Shown: positions 43,491 to 52,517, counted from the stretch's first letter. The stretch is DNA of 64,000 nucleotides from Gammaproteobacteria bacterium (GCA_024235135.1 JACKMZ010000001.1:372001-436000); one strand, 5' to 3'. Notes: generated by a model not told the origin, from the letters alone. Program-made: numbers and translations.

Positions 43491-45275
43491 ATGTCTGCCG
43501 ACCTCTCGCTGGAGAGCGAGAATATCAATAGTCTGTGGGGATATTTGATCGTTGAGGAATTGCTGCGCAACGGTATCGATCACTTTTGCATCTCCCCCGG
43601 TTCCCGTTCCGCTCCGTTGACGGTTGCGGCCGCACGGCATCCCGACGCGCATAAAATCATTTGCCACGACGAGCGCGGCGCGGCTTTCCTCGCCCTGGGC
43701 TATGCCCGGGCCACGGGCCGCACGGCAGTATTGATCTGCACCTCCGGCACGGCGCTGGCCAATTATTGGCCAGCGGTCATCGAAGCCGCCATGGATCGGT
43801 TGCCCATGCTGATCCTGTCCGCCGATCGACCGCCCGAATCGCTGGATACCGGCGCCAACCAAACCATTCAGCAAGCCCGGATGTTCGGCGACTACGTCAA
43901 ATGGCAGTGTGAACTGCCCTGTCCCAGTACCGAAGTGTCGGCGCGCATGGTGTTGACTACGCTCAATCAGGCCATACACCAAAGCTGGACGGCCCCACCC
44001 GGACCGGTACATTTGAACTGTCCCTTCCGTGAGCCCTTAGCCCCGGAACCGCTGGGCGTCTCCGCCGACTATCTGGACAGCTTGAGTCACTGGTTGCAAA
44101 CCCGTTCGCCGCTGACTCAGTACCAACGGCCTATTCGTACTCCCGACGCCATCGCGGTGCGTGCGCTGAGCAAGATCCTGCGCAAGACCCGGCGCGGTTT
44201 GGTGGCCGTGGGGCGGTTGAATACGGATCGGGAGCGCAGCGCGGTGCTTCGGTTGCTGCAACGATTGCGTTGGCCCGTTCATGTGGATATTACCTCCGGC
44301 CTGCGTCTGGGCGCCGGCGATGTGCCGATCATTCATTATTTCGATCAATTGCTGCTCAGTCCGGAGACTCGACAGTCGTTACAACCGGATACTCTTTTAC
44401 ACCTGGGTGGGTCTCTGGTGTCCAAACGTTTTTTGGAATTCAGCGAGCAATTGAGCGAAACCACCCAATACCTGCTGATTGATGGTCACCCCTTCCGCCA
44501 CGATCCTGGGCACCGGGTGACCTTGCGCATGGAAGCCGACATCGTAGCGGCCAGCGTGGCGCTGTTGGCCACATTGGAAGAGCGCGAACCGGACGCCTTG
44601 ACTCAGACCCTGCAAGCGTATTCGGAGGCCATAGGCGCGACCATCGACGAGACCTTGGCCGCCGATCCGGAGTCATTGGGCGAAATTGCCGTGGCGCGAC
44701 TGATCGCCGAGCGGATTCCAGCGCGTCAAGGCTTGTGGCTGGCGAGCAGTATGCCGATTCGGGACATGGACATGTACGGCAAGCCACGGGCTCATACCGT
44801 GCGCGTCGGCGCCAATCGGGGCGCCAGCGGTATCGACGGTACGCTGGCCGCCGCCGTGGGTTTCGCGACGGGTCTGCGGCGGCCGGTTACCGTGTTGTTG
44901 GGCGATTTGGCTTTGCTGCATGATCTGAATTCACTGGTGTTGGCGCACAACAGTAGTGCTCCCCTCGTCATTGTCGTGCTCAACAATAACGGGGGTGGAA
45001 TTTTTTCATTTTTGCCCATCGCTCGTTTCACCGACGTTTTCGAATCCTATTTCGCTGCCCCCCCTCATCTGCGTTTCGAGCCAGCCGCCGCGTTGTTCAA
45101 ACTGGCCTACTCCGCACCGACCACCCCGGCGGAATTCATCATGGCCTATGAAGCGGCACTGGTCCGTTCGGGTTCCACCCTGATCGAAGTCACCTCCGAT
45201 CGGCAGGCCAACGTCGCCAGCCACCAGCGACTGCAACGCGATATCCAGTCAACGCTCGCTAGGCTGTTACCTTGA
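43491..45275 (+). CDS. menD: SEPHCHC synthase (MenD)
   Basis: 594 residues from the ATG next to the menF stop. A thiamine-diphosphate enzyme: CISPGSRSAPLTVAA and CHDERGAAFLALGYARATGR near the start, with Glu in HDERG as the catalytic residue. The ThDP-binding region lies in VLLGDLALLHDLNSL through VVLNNNGGGIFSFLP. It joins 2-oxoglutarate to isochorismate. The menH lyase that often lies between menD and menC or menB is absent. Confidence 0.95.
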   Translation: MSADLSLESENINSLWGYLIVEELLRNGIDHFCISPGSRSAPLTVAAARHPDAHKIICHDERGAAFLALGYARATGRTAVLICTSGTALANYWPAVIEAAMDRLPMLILSADRPPESLDTGANQTIQQARMFGDYVKWQCELPCPSTEVSARMVLTTLNQAIHQSWTAPPGPVHLNCPFREPLAPEPLGVSADYLDSLSHWLQTRSPLTQYQRPIRTPDAIAVRALSKILRKTRRGLVAVGRLNTDRERSAVLRLLQRLRWPVHVDITSGLRLGAGDVPIIHYFDQLLLSPETRQSLQPDTLLHLGGSLVSKRFLEFSEQLSETTQYLLIDGHPFRHDPGHRVTLRMEADIVAASVALLATLEEREPDALTQTLQAYSEAIGATIDETLAADPESLGEIAVARLIAERIPARQGLWLASSMPIRDMDMYGKPRAHTVRVGANRGASGIDGTLAAAVGFATGLRRPVTVLLGDLALLHDLNSLVLAHNSSAPLVIVVLNNNGGGIFSFLPIARFTDVFESYFAAPPHLRFEPAAALFKLAYSAPTTPAEFIMAYEAALVRSGSTLIEVTSDRQANVASHQRLQRDIQSTLARLLP

Positions 45276-46357
45276 TTTTGGCGGGCTGCGAAGCCTTCGG
45301 TTACGAACTGCCGTTAACGACGCCTCTAAGGATCGGGGGGCATTATGTGCGGACTCGCCGGGGTTTGTTGATTCGCCTGTGGGATCGGGATGGCCATTGT
45401 GGGTATGGCGAGGTGGCGCCGTTGCCTGGCCTGCATCGCGAAGACTGGGCGCTTGTCCTGAGGCAGCTCAAGGTATTTCGGGCGTGTGTTCTGAACGGAA
45501 CGCTGACCGTGCCGGAGCGGGATTGGCTGGAGGCAAGACATTGGGAAGTTCCAACGCTGTGCCCCTCGTTGCGGCATGGGGTGGAATGGGCCGTGTTCGA
45601 TCTGTTGGCCTGCCGTCAAGGAAAAACTCTGCCCGCCTGGTTGAATCCGGATTGCCGGCACCGTATCGCCGTGAACGGTTTATTGCCGCGTGAGGGCGAT
45701 GTCGCCGTCCAGGCGAGGCAATTGGTCAGCCAGGGTTATACGGCGCTCAAACTCAAAGTCGGATGGGAATCGGTGGCCAGGGATGTTGCCCGGGTGCGAG
45801 CCGTGCGCGAGGCTTGCGGCGATGCAGTAGCACTGCGGGTGGATGCCAACCGGGCCTGGGATTTCCCGACGGCGGCGCGGTTCGGCGAGCAGGTCGCGGA
45901 TTGCCGGCTGGACTACGTGGAAGAGCCGTTGCGTGAGGCCGGTCGGCTCGCCGCCCTGCACCGCGCGACGGGAATGCCGCTGGCCCTGGATGAATCGCTG
46001 GTGGGTGATCCTCTGGAATCATCCGTCATTCCAGAGGGAGTGGTCGCGTTCGTGCTCAAACCGGCGGTCCTGGGCGGTGTCAAACACCTGTTGCGTCTGA
46101 AGGAACGGGCGGAAGGGCTGGGCATCAGACCCGTCATCAGCAGCGTTTTCGAATCGGGCGTCGGTCTGGCTCATCTGGCGGCGTGCGCCGCCGCCTTGAT
46201 CGCCGCCGATGTCCCGGTCGGTTTGGATACCTATCGCTGGCTGGCTACGGATATCGTGCCGAAAAAATTCGCCGCGCCGGCCGGAATAATCGGGGTCGAG
46301 GACGCTTGTCGGCAAGCGCGCAATCCCTGTCTCGACCGACTAAACCAACTGGCGTGA
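45272..46357 (+). CDS. menC: o-Succinylbenzoate synthase
   Basis: 361 residues from a TTG codon that overlaps the menD stop; no better start exists. It is an enolase-superfamily protein: the Lys pair is in TALKLKVGWES, metal ligands are Asp in LRVDANRAWD, Glu in YVEEPLREA and Asp in ALDESLVGD, and the base Lys is in FVLKPAVLGGV. It dehydrates SHCHC to o-succinylbenzoate in menaquinone synthesis. Annotated dipeptide epimerases have similar folds, but the men context decides. Confidence 0.92.
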   Translation: MILAGCEAFGYELPLTTPLRIGGHYVRTRRGLLIRLWDRDGHCGYGEVAPLPGLHREDWALVLRQLKVFRACVLNGTLTVPERDWLEARHWEVPTLCPSLRHGVEWAVFDLLACRQGKTLPAWLNPDCRHRIAVNGLLPREGDVAVQARQLVSQGYTALKLKVGWESVARDVARVRAVREACGDAVALRVDANRAWDFPTAARFGEQVADCRLDYVEEPLREAGRLAALHRATGMPLALDESLVGDPLESSVIPEGVVAFVLKPAVLGGVKHLLRLKERAEGLGIRPVISSVFESGVGLAHLAACAAALIAADVPVGLDTYRWLATDIVPKKFAAPAGIIGVEDACRQARNPCLDRLNQLA

Positions 46358-46399
46358 GTGCCGCTGGATAGTGTTAGGGTGCCTCGATGCGCCGGCGAA

Positions 46400-47572
46400 T
46401 CACATCCATTGCGTTGAATGGTCGTCGTCGGGCCGGGTTTCCATCTGCAGATCGTCGCCCGACCCTTGCAAGGACGCCGGCAGCGGGCGTTTGCTTCCCA
46501 GTTTGATCTTCAAGCGCACGGTGTTGGCGGAATCGGCGTGACGTATGGCCGAGTCGTAGCTTATCTTTCCCTCTTCGTACAAGTCGAACAGAGCTTGGTC
46601 GAAGGTCTTCATGCCGGTTTCCCCGGAGCGTGACATGGCGTCTTTGATATCGGCGATTTGCCCTTTGAGAATCAGGTCGGTAATGCGCGGGGTGCGCAAC
46701 AAGACTTCGACAGCGGGAACCAGTCCATTTTGGTCGTTGCGTTTGACCAGCCGTTGCGCCACGAAAGCCAGCATGTTCAGGGACAGATCCATGAACAGTT
46801 GTTCCCGTCGGTCGTCGGGAAACATGTTGATGATTCGCTCGAAGGCTTGATCGGTGCTGTTGGCGTGGAGGGTCGTCAGGCACAGGTGACCGGTTTCCGC
46901 GAACATCAGGGCATATTTCATGGATTCGCGGTCATGGACTTCGCCGATCACGATGACGTTGGGCGATTGGCGCATCGTATATTTCAAGGCAACATCGTAG
47001 GATTCGGCGTCCACACCGATTTCCCGCTGATCCACAAGACAGTTTTTGTGGCGGAAATAGTATTCGATGGGCTCCTCGATGGTCACGATGTGTTCCTGAC
47101 TGTGTTCATTGCGGTAATCGACCATGGAGGCGATGGAAGTGGATTTACCGCAACCCGTTCCACCGATGAAGACGATCAGACCGCGTTTGGCCATCGAGAG
47201 ATGTTGGAGAATCGGTGGCAGGCCGAGTTCCTCGAAGCTCGGGATATAGGGGTTGATCAGCCGTAACACCATGCCAACGCTGCCCCGCTGGCGAAAGACG
47301 CTGACCCGTAGCCGGGCGATGTCCGGGTAGTTCAAGGTGAAATTACTTTCCTTGCGGGTATCGAATTCCTTTTGCTGCCGGTCATTCATGATGGATTGAG
47401 CCAGAATTTCCGTTTGCGACGGTGTCAGGCGGTTCTCCCCCACCCGTTGAATTTCCTCGCCGACCTTGATGGCGGGTGGACTGCCGGCCGTGATGAAGAT
47501 TTCGAATCCCTTCTTGCTCAGCATCAATTGAATCAATTCAAACATATAGCCGGTGGCTCGGTCGGTATCCAT
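46400..47572 (-). CDS. pilU: Type IV pilus retraction ATPase, PilU-like
   Basis: 390 residues. N-terminal PAS-like domain (about 1-100), then the RecA-like core: Walker A GGTGCGKST near residue 140, Asp box HIVTIEEPIEYYF, Walker B NVIVIGEVHDRESM and His box GHLCLTTLHANSTDQ. Length and the EVHDRESM form favour PilU over PilT. It powers twitching motility with PilT, acting at the cytoplasmic side of the pilus machine. It is a lone pilus gene here; PilT is not adjacent, which is unusual because pilT and pilU are often paired. Confidence 0.9.
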   Translation of the reverse strand: MDTDRATGYMFELIQLMLSKKGFEIFITAGSPPAIKVGEEIQRVGENRLTPSQTEILAQSIMNDRQQKEFDTRKESNFTLNYPDIARLRVSVFRQRGSVGMVLRLINPYIPSFEELGLPPILQHLSMAKRGLIVFIGGTGCGKSTSIASMVDYRNEHSQEHIVTIEEPIEYYFRHKNCLVDQREIGVDAESYDVALKYTMRQSPNVIVIGEVHDRESMKYALMFAETGHLCLTTLHANSTDQAFERIINMFPDDRREQLFMDLSLNMLAFVAQRLVKRNDQNGLVPAVEVLLRTPRITDLILKGQIADIKDAMSRSGETGMKTFDQALFDLYEEGKISYDSAIRHADSANTVRLKIKLGSKRPLPASLQGSGDDLQMETRPDDDHSTQWM

Positions 47573-47698
47573 AATGGCTCCTTCAGTCGTGTAGTCGGTG
47601 GCTTTTCATGACTGACTGTACCTGCCGATGGCATTGACAGTATGCCAATCATATAGCAGACAGGTTCCTCCGTTGTGAATGGATGAGGCGAGAAATAA

Positions 47699-47730
47699 CG
47701 AAAGGGAGGGCGTTATCGCCCTCCCTTTCG
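47699..47730 (-). terminator. Strong hairpin terminator after the Spy-like gene
   Basis: CGAAAGGGAGGGCG (47699-47712) and CGCCCTCCCTTTCG (47717-47730) form a perfect 14-bp stem with a TTAT loop. On the minus strand it is followed by TTATTT and lies 61 bases past the end of the Spy-like gene. Confidence 0.85.
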
Positions 47731-47790
47731 TTGTGACGGGTGACGAAACCCGGTGGCTGGGAAGCTCGACGCAATTCCCGCGTTAGCGCA

Positions 47791-48276
47791 CTACCAGTGG
47801 CGACCTCCACGCTGTGCGAATTGGGTATCCATCACGGCCTTCTGGGCTGGACTGAGTTGGGTGTACAGATCGTCCGCCGCCTTGGCTAGGGTTTGCATGG
47901 AACTCAATCGCTGTTCCATGAACTGGATTCGTTGGGCGAACCGCTCGGGAACGGTTTGCGCCGCTTCGAGCTGTTCCATGTCACCTTTGTTCAGGCTCCG
48001 TTGAGCCTTCTGGGCGGTTTCGAATGTCTGCCAAGCCGGTTGCTGGTCGTCGGTGAGATTGAGCCGCTCCTTCAACAGATTGAGCCGCGCCTCCTGACGT
48101 TCCTGAATCATGTCCCAGCGTTGCTCGGGAGCACCGCGCATGCCGCCGCCGGGACCGTCGCCGGGACCGCCGCCAAAGCCGGGACAGTCGCCGCCCGGTC
48201 CGGCCCAGGCCAGCGAGGCCAGTCCCAAGGCGGCCGCCGTGGAGATAATCGCGAAGCGTTTATTCATGACTTTCAT
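47791..48276 (-). CDS. Spy/CpxP-like periplasmic protein (LTXXQ family)
   Basis: 161 residues with a GGAGA ribosome site before the ATG. A signal peptide (about 1-25, ending SLAWAG) leads into a Gly/Pro-rich stretch and then a helical domain with the LTXXQ motifs LTDDQ and LSPAQ. Spy and CpxP are small cradle-shaped periplasmic chaperones induced by envelope stress. The helices are Gln/Met/Glu-rich as expected. Upstream GTAAC repeats fit control by a CpxR-like regulator. Confidence 0.85.
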   Translation of the reverse strand: MKVMNKRFAIISTAAALGLASLAWAGPGGDCPGFGGGPGDGPGGGMRGAPEQRWDMIQERQEARLNLLKERLNLTDDQQPAWQTFETAQKAQRSLNKGDMEQLEAAQTVPERFAQRIQFMEQRLSSMQTLAKAADDLYTQLSPAQKAVMDTQFAQRGGRHW

Positions 48277-48326
48277 GGTCGTTCTCCATTGGGTTAGCTA
48301 TACGGTTTTCACGGTCTCATTAGAAG

Positions 48327-48389
48327 CCCGGCTTGTAACATGGGCTTGTCACCTACCGGGCGTTTTGTAACGGAATGTAACAAGCCGGG
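48327..48389. promoter_or_regulatory. GTAAC repeats inside a 10-bp inverted repeat
   Basis: TGTAAC occurs at 48334-48339, 48366-48371 and 48376-48381. The last two give GTAAC-N5-GTAAC, the spacing of the E. coli CpxR box (GTAAA-N5-GTAAA). The block is flanked by an exact inverted repeat, CCCGGCTTGT (48327-48336) and ACAAGCCGGG (48380-48389). It lies 50-110 bases upstream of the Spy-like gene and also downstream of the DUF5691 gene, so the hairpin could alternatively shape that gene's 3' end. Confidence 0.5.
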
Positions 48390-48442
48390 TATCAATCGGG
48401 GTAATACGCGGGATTCGGCCGATGGCGGGAACGCGGGGCCGC

Positions 48443-49951
48443 TCAATCGGCCTGTATCGCCCTCAGCATGTCGCGACGAAAATTCAGCACAGCCAGACTT
48501 TCCTGCACGATGTTGTTCCAAGGCGGCCAGTGGGGCGACTGAGTTGGCCAGCCTGTCGTTGCTTCGTCGGCCAGCTCGGGCGGGGCGGCGCGCACCAGGC
48601 TATCCAGCACCGCACGTAGCCGCCAATCCGCAGACTTCGCGGAAGCCATGTGAGTGCGCAAGCTATCCAGCACGGCGCGGGTGAGTGGAATACTCCAGGC
48701 AGGCTCGGCGCGTAACGCTTGCAGTAAACGATCGGAAGTCAGCGACGCGCGACTCAGCCAACGCCGCACATGGGCTTCCCGTCTGGGCGTAGGTAAGGCC
48801 GCCACCAGTTCGCCGCCGTTGGGCCAATCATCGGGCAGTTCCGCCAACAGGGCTTCCACCCAGGCGCTGTCCGTGTGGCGCAACGCCGCCAGCGTCCAGC
48901 CGACCCACAAGGCCTGGCGCCATTCGTTTTTGCGGGCCGCTTCCAGTAACTCGGCCGGGTTTTTGTCCCAGGCGCTACACCACAGTGAGGGCGGCACGGC
49001 GGCGATGATTTGCGCGCACAGCCAGGCGCGTTCGCCCAGATTCTTATAGACGTGAGGATTCTTGTCGTCCACGCCGTCTCGTAGCAGCGTGGCGTCGATC
49101 GCGGTGGGCGGTTGTAGGGTCAGGGCATCCTTGCGCAGCAGATGGCCCTGCTGAAAAGTGAGCAGGGACTCGGCCTGCACGCGCAGCCGCTGCACCAAAC
49201 GGGATTCCGGCAGACGAGCCAGAAGATCGGCCGCCGTGCGATGCACCTCCTTACTGCGGTCGTCCAAGACTTGTTCCAGAAAAGGCTCGTCCTTCAAACT
49301 CAATCGTTCGGCTAGGAGTTGCAGAAACGCCACGCGGTCCTTGGCGGATTCGTGCTGCCAGGTGGACAGCAAGAGCGTGCGAGCCTGTTCCGGCTGCCGG
49401 TGGCGCAGGTGGGCCAACAGCCTCCGGCGTTGCTCTCTATCGCCGGTTTGCCAAACCGTATCACCCGTAATTTCAATAGCATAATGCCAGTCTTGGTTTT
49501 GCCGGGCCAGCCAGCGCCCACGCTCACCCAAAACCCGGCGTATGGGGTCTTGCAGTCCGGTCCGCGCGCGGCCGGCCTCAAGTAATCCAGGCAAATAGGG
49601 CTCCGCCACACGCCGGCCGCTTTCCGCAACTGCCACCAGCCATTCGGGCAGCACGTCACTGTGGTGTCCCGCCAGCATGAGGGCGAGATGTTGTCCGGCC
49701 AGTGGGCCGCAACGGGTTTGGACATCGGCGGGGCAGCGTTCAACGCCAGCGGGCGCGCCGGCGTCGGGCGCGCGCGCGACTTGCCGCCACAGCGCCACGA
49801 TGCCGGCGGCGGTCAATAAATGGGTGGCGGGTTCGTCGGGGACCAGCCGTTGCAGGGTATCGCCTAGCGGACCACGAGGCGTTTCCCATTGTGGGGGCTG
49901 TTGGGCGGTTCCCACCAGGGCGATAGTGACCAATTCTTGCCAGATACGCAT
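48443..49951 (-). CDS. DUF5691 family protein
   Basis: 502 residues, no signal peptide or membrane segment. The start MRIWQELVTIALVGTAQQPP and the all-helical, Trp/Leu/Arg-rich chain with repeats such as QPEQARTLLLSTWQHE and DRSKEVHRTAADLLARLPES suggest an alpha-solenoid. From memory this is DUF5691, which is usually encoded next to SWIM zinc-finger proteins, as here (24-base spacing). The function is unknown. In other genomes the pair is often near a MoxR-type ATPase and a VWA protein; these are absent here. Confidence 0.72.
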   Translation of the reverse strand: MRIWQELVTIALVGTAQQPPQWETPRGPLGDTLQRLVPDEPATHLLTAAGIVALWRQVARAPDAGAPAGVERCPADVQTRCGPLAGQHLALMLAGHHSDVLPEWLVAVAESGRRVAEPYLPGLLEAGRARTGLQDPIRRVLGERGRWLARQNQDWHYAIEITGDTVWQTGDREQRRRLLAHLRHRQPEQARTLLLSTWQHESAKDRVAFLQLLAERLSLKDEPFLEQVLDDRSKEVHRTAADLLARLPESRLVQRLRVQAESLLTFQQGHLLRKDALTLQPPTAIDATLLRDGVDDKNPHVYKNLGERAWLCAQIIAAVPPSLWCSAWDKNPAELLEAARKNEWRQALWVGWTLAALRHTDSAWVEALLAELPDDWPNGGELVAALPTPRREAHVRRWLSRASLTSDRLLQALRAEPAWSIPLTRAVLDSLRTHMASAKSADWRLRAVLDSLVRAAPPELADEATTGWPTQSPHWPPWNNIVQESLAVLNFRRDMLRAIQAD

Positions 49952-49975
49952 GATCGTGCGGGGAGGCTCCGCTGT

Positions 49976-51319
49976 TCAGAAGTAGGCGGTCTGGCCCTGT
50001 GCCCAGACGCTCAACGGCCATAAATGGCGACCGTCCCATTCGCCGAATACATGACAGGGTTCCCCGCCGCTGAGGGCGAGCAAGTGCCATAGATTCGGAA
50101 AACCAGGATGCAGGGGCAGCGCCTGCCCTTGGGGGTCACTCAGAAGCAGTTGCTCGTCGCGCCAGCCCGGCGCCAGCGAGCGGAGGGTGACCGGAAAGTT
50201 TTCCAACCAGGGCTGTCGGCTCAGGGCCTCGGCATAGGCGGTCAGAAAGTCGGTGATGGCGCCATAGCCGTCGGCCGGCACGGCGGTATCGCCCACGCTG
50301 TCATGGCGTTCTCCTAGGATGGCCCGCAGTGGATAGGCGCTGGGCAGATAACCCACGCTGGCCGCCAGTTGACGACCGGGGACCAACGCTGGGTCCAACG
50401 CTTGTCCCTGAAAGGCGAATTCTAGTAGCAACGCTTGGCGGCGGTGAGTCCGGCCCCAGAGCCAGGTACGGCGCACTTGCAAACGGTCCTCCTGGAAACC
50501 GCGTTGCCCGAGAATCGACCAGTCATCCTGGAGCCAGGCGGCCGGTGGCAGATCCTCGGCCTTATAGGTCCAGCCGATCTGGGTCCGCACGTCGGCTTGC
50601 AACGGTTCAGGCAGTCTGTCCAGATGCCCGTGAGCGGCCAACAATAGTTGCAACAGTCCCAGCTTGGCGAGCAAACGCTCGTTCCAACCCTCGCCGGAAG
50701 CCGCGATGCCGGACATTTCTCTTATCCAGCGAGCCAAGCCAGGGGCCTGTGCGTCCACCAGACGCGAAGCCATGTTATCCCAATAGCGGACCGGTTGGGT
50801 TTGGGCATGAGCCAGTCCCTGTCTGATCAAATCGCCTAGCCAACGTTCCAGTTCGGCCAGCCCTGCCGTAACCTTGGCCTGACGCTGCGAGGCGCGTTTA
50901 GCCTTGGCCACTGTTTTTTGCGCTTGCTGCTCAGGGTCGTCCGCATTCGCCGTGTCCGCTGCTTTGGCGCGTTTAGCCTGCGTGCTGCGTTCCCGTTTGG
51001 CCAGCCATTCCCCGACCCAAGCGGGCGGCTCCTCCTCGGCCGTGAAAGCCTCGCTTTGCGTCGTGAACAACAGAAATAGGCCCAAAGCATGCTTACAGGG
51101 AAACTTACGACTGGGGCAGGAACATTTGAATGCCGGTTCGCCCAGTTCGACCTGGGTTTGATAAGGCTTGGCGCCGCTGCCTTTGCACTCGCCCCACAGC
51201 GCTTGGCGCGTGTTGCCCAGGAGCAGCCATTTGCCGGCGACGGCCAGCGTGCGGCCGGCCTTAGCGGAGGCCGGATCGGGAGCCAGTGCGAGAACCTGTT
51301 CTGCGGTCCAGGAAGACAT
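49976..51319 (-). CDS. SWIM zinc-finger protein
   Basis: 447 residues from the ATG at 51319 (MSSWTAEQVLALAPDPASAK); a longer open frame to 51712 runs antisense into the next gene and is rejected. The SWIM motif CxCx6CxH is present as Cys66, Cys68, Cys75 and His77 (KCSCPSRKFPCKH). A basic Lys/Ala/Gln-rich segment (about 108-150) follows, then a Trp-rich region of unknown fold. SWIM fingers bind DNA or protein. It is the first gene of a unit with DUF5691. Partner and process are unknown. Confidence 0.8.
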   Translation of the reverse strand: MSSWTAEQVLALAPDPASAKAGRTLAVAGKWLLLGNTRQALWGECKGSGAKPYQTQVELGEPAFKCSCPSRKFPCKHALGLFLLFTTQSEAFTAEEEPPAWVGEWLAKRERSTQAKRAKAADTANADDPEQQAQKTVAKAKRASQRQAKVTAGLAELERWLGDLIRQGLAHAQTQPVRYWDNMASRLVDAQAPGLARWIREMSGIAASGEGWNERLLAKLGLLQLLLAAHGHLDRLPEPLQADVRTQIGWTYKAEDLPPAAWLQDDWSILGQRGFQEDRLQVRRTWLWGRTHRRQALLLEFAFQGQALDPALVPGRQLAASVGYLPSAYPLRAILGERHDSVGDTAVPADGYGAITDFLTAYAEALSRQPWLENFPVTLRSLAPGWRDEQLLLSDPQGQALPLHPGFPNLWHLLALSGGEPCHVFGEWDGRHLWPLSVWAQGQTAYF

Positions 51320-51470
51320 CGATAAGTCAGTAGAAATCAAGAGAATTGACGACGATTTGTAGGATACACTGGCGCACAATGATTGCACTATAACCCGTGC
51401 ATCCCAATGCATCCTGGAACGCCCCCATTCCAGAGACGCGGTCAGAATTAAGGTGATTCCCCGTTTCAAA

Positions 51471-52211
51471 ATGCAATCTCGATCCATCGATGAACAAGAA
51501 TTCCTGGCTGGGTACGATGCTGCCCAATACCGGAAGCCTTCATTCAGTGTCGATCTGGCGATCTTCACCGTGTGTGAAGATCGCCTGAACGTACTGTTGG
51601 TCAAGCGTTCCGAGCATCCCGCCATGGGGCGATGGGCCTTGCCGGGCGGGTTCATCGACCCCTTGCGGGACAGTACGATTGAGTCCTGTGCGCTGCGTAC
51701 TTTGCTGCTCAAGACCGGAGTCAGCCCGCCCTATCTCGAACAGCTCAAAACCTATGGTTCCAAAGATCGCGATCCGCGCGACTGGACGGCGACCACAGTG
51801 TATTTCGCCCTCATGGCTTCCGATCAGGTCACTCTGCAAGGTAATCAGAAAGAAGTACGCTGGGCGCCCATCCACGGTGACAGTGTGGATGTCAAGCTGG
51901 CCTTCGACCATCGTCTGATTCTGGCCGATGCCGTCGAACGGTTGCGCTCCAAACTAGAATATACTCATATCGCCGTGCATCTTCTTCCCGAGGAGTTCAC
52001 TCTGCCGGAACTGCAGAAAGTCTACGAAATCATTTTGCAGGTGCCGCTGGACAAGAGTTCGTTTCGGAGGCGGGTCGGCCAGGCGGATATGCTGGAGGAG
52101 ATCGGCGGAAAGCTGCGCGATGGCGTTGGCCGGCCCGCGCAGTTGTATCGTTTCAAGCATTACGAAAAACAAACCTTTTTCCCCCGCAGCATGTCACGTT
52201 ATGCGCGTTAA
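51471..52211 (+). CDS. NrtR-like Nudix transcriptional regulator
   Basis: About 246 residues from the ATG at 51471; a GTG at 51453 is possible, and neither start has a clear ribosome site. A Nudix-fold domain (about 22-150) starts with RKPSFSVDLAIFTV. A C-terminal winged helix follows (EEFTLPELQKVYEIIL, SFRRRVGQADMLEEIG, LYRFKHY). The Nudix box (residues 60-83, GFIDPLRDSTIESCALRTLLLKTG) lacks the REUxEE glutamates, so it should bind but not cleave its ligand. NrtR proteins repress NAD metabolism genes and respond to ADP-ribose. No such gene is adjacent, so the target here is open. Confidence 0.85.
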   Translation: MQSRSIDEQEFLAGYDAAQYRKPSFSVDLAIFTVCEDRLNVLLVKRSEHPAMGRWALPGGFIDPLRDSTIESCALRTLLLKTGVSPPYLEQLKTYGSKDRDPRDWTATTVYFALMASDQVTLQGNQKEVRWAPIHGDSVDVKLAFDHRLILADAVERLRSKLEYTHIAVHLLPEEFTLPELQKVYEIILQVPLDKSSFRRRVGQADMLEEIGGKLRDGVGRPAQLYRFKHYEKQTFFPRSMSRYAR

Positions 52212-52283
52212 TCCGTGTCGATGCAAACGTCGCGCGGGCGCCTTCCGCGGTCTGTCCCCGACACCGGCTATAGTTTGCTCGGG

Positions 52284-52439
52284 CTAGGCGGGCGGCGCCT
52301 CGTCAATCGGGCTCGGCGGTTGAACGAGGGGCGGATTGTCGCAGTCGAAAACTTCGGAGGAGTCAGCCGAGTCGGAACGCGGTGAAATCGCTATCCATGG
52401 GGAAAATCGGTAGGCGAATAACCGATACACCAGTATCAT
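52284..52439 (-). CDS. Possible small protein of 51 residues
   Basis: A reading frame in the 306-base spacer 52212-52517 runs ATG to TAG with 51 codons. It starts MILVYRLFAYRFSPWIAIS, a hydrophobic and aromatic stretch, and then turns acidic and proline-rich (SEVFDCDNPPLVQPPSPIDE). No family is recognised and there is no Shine-Dalgarno. The amphipathic head and acidic tail look more protein-like than random sequence, but it may be chance. The rest of this spacer holds nothing I can name. Confidence 0.25.
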   Translation of the reverse strand: MILVYRLFAYRFSPWIAISPRSDSADSSEVFDCDNPPLVQPPSPIDEAPPA

Positions 52440-52517
52440 GGCGGCCAGGCTCGGCTGAGTCGCCAGGACTTCCTCATTACAGCCCGAGAGGCGCGCCTTG
52501 TTTCTGATTCCAGCACC

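Noticed and set aside
51320..51712. N-terminal extension of the SWIM protein to 51712
   Set aside because: It would run antisense through the start of the NrtR-like gene and adds non-homologous residues.
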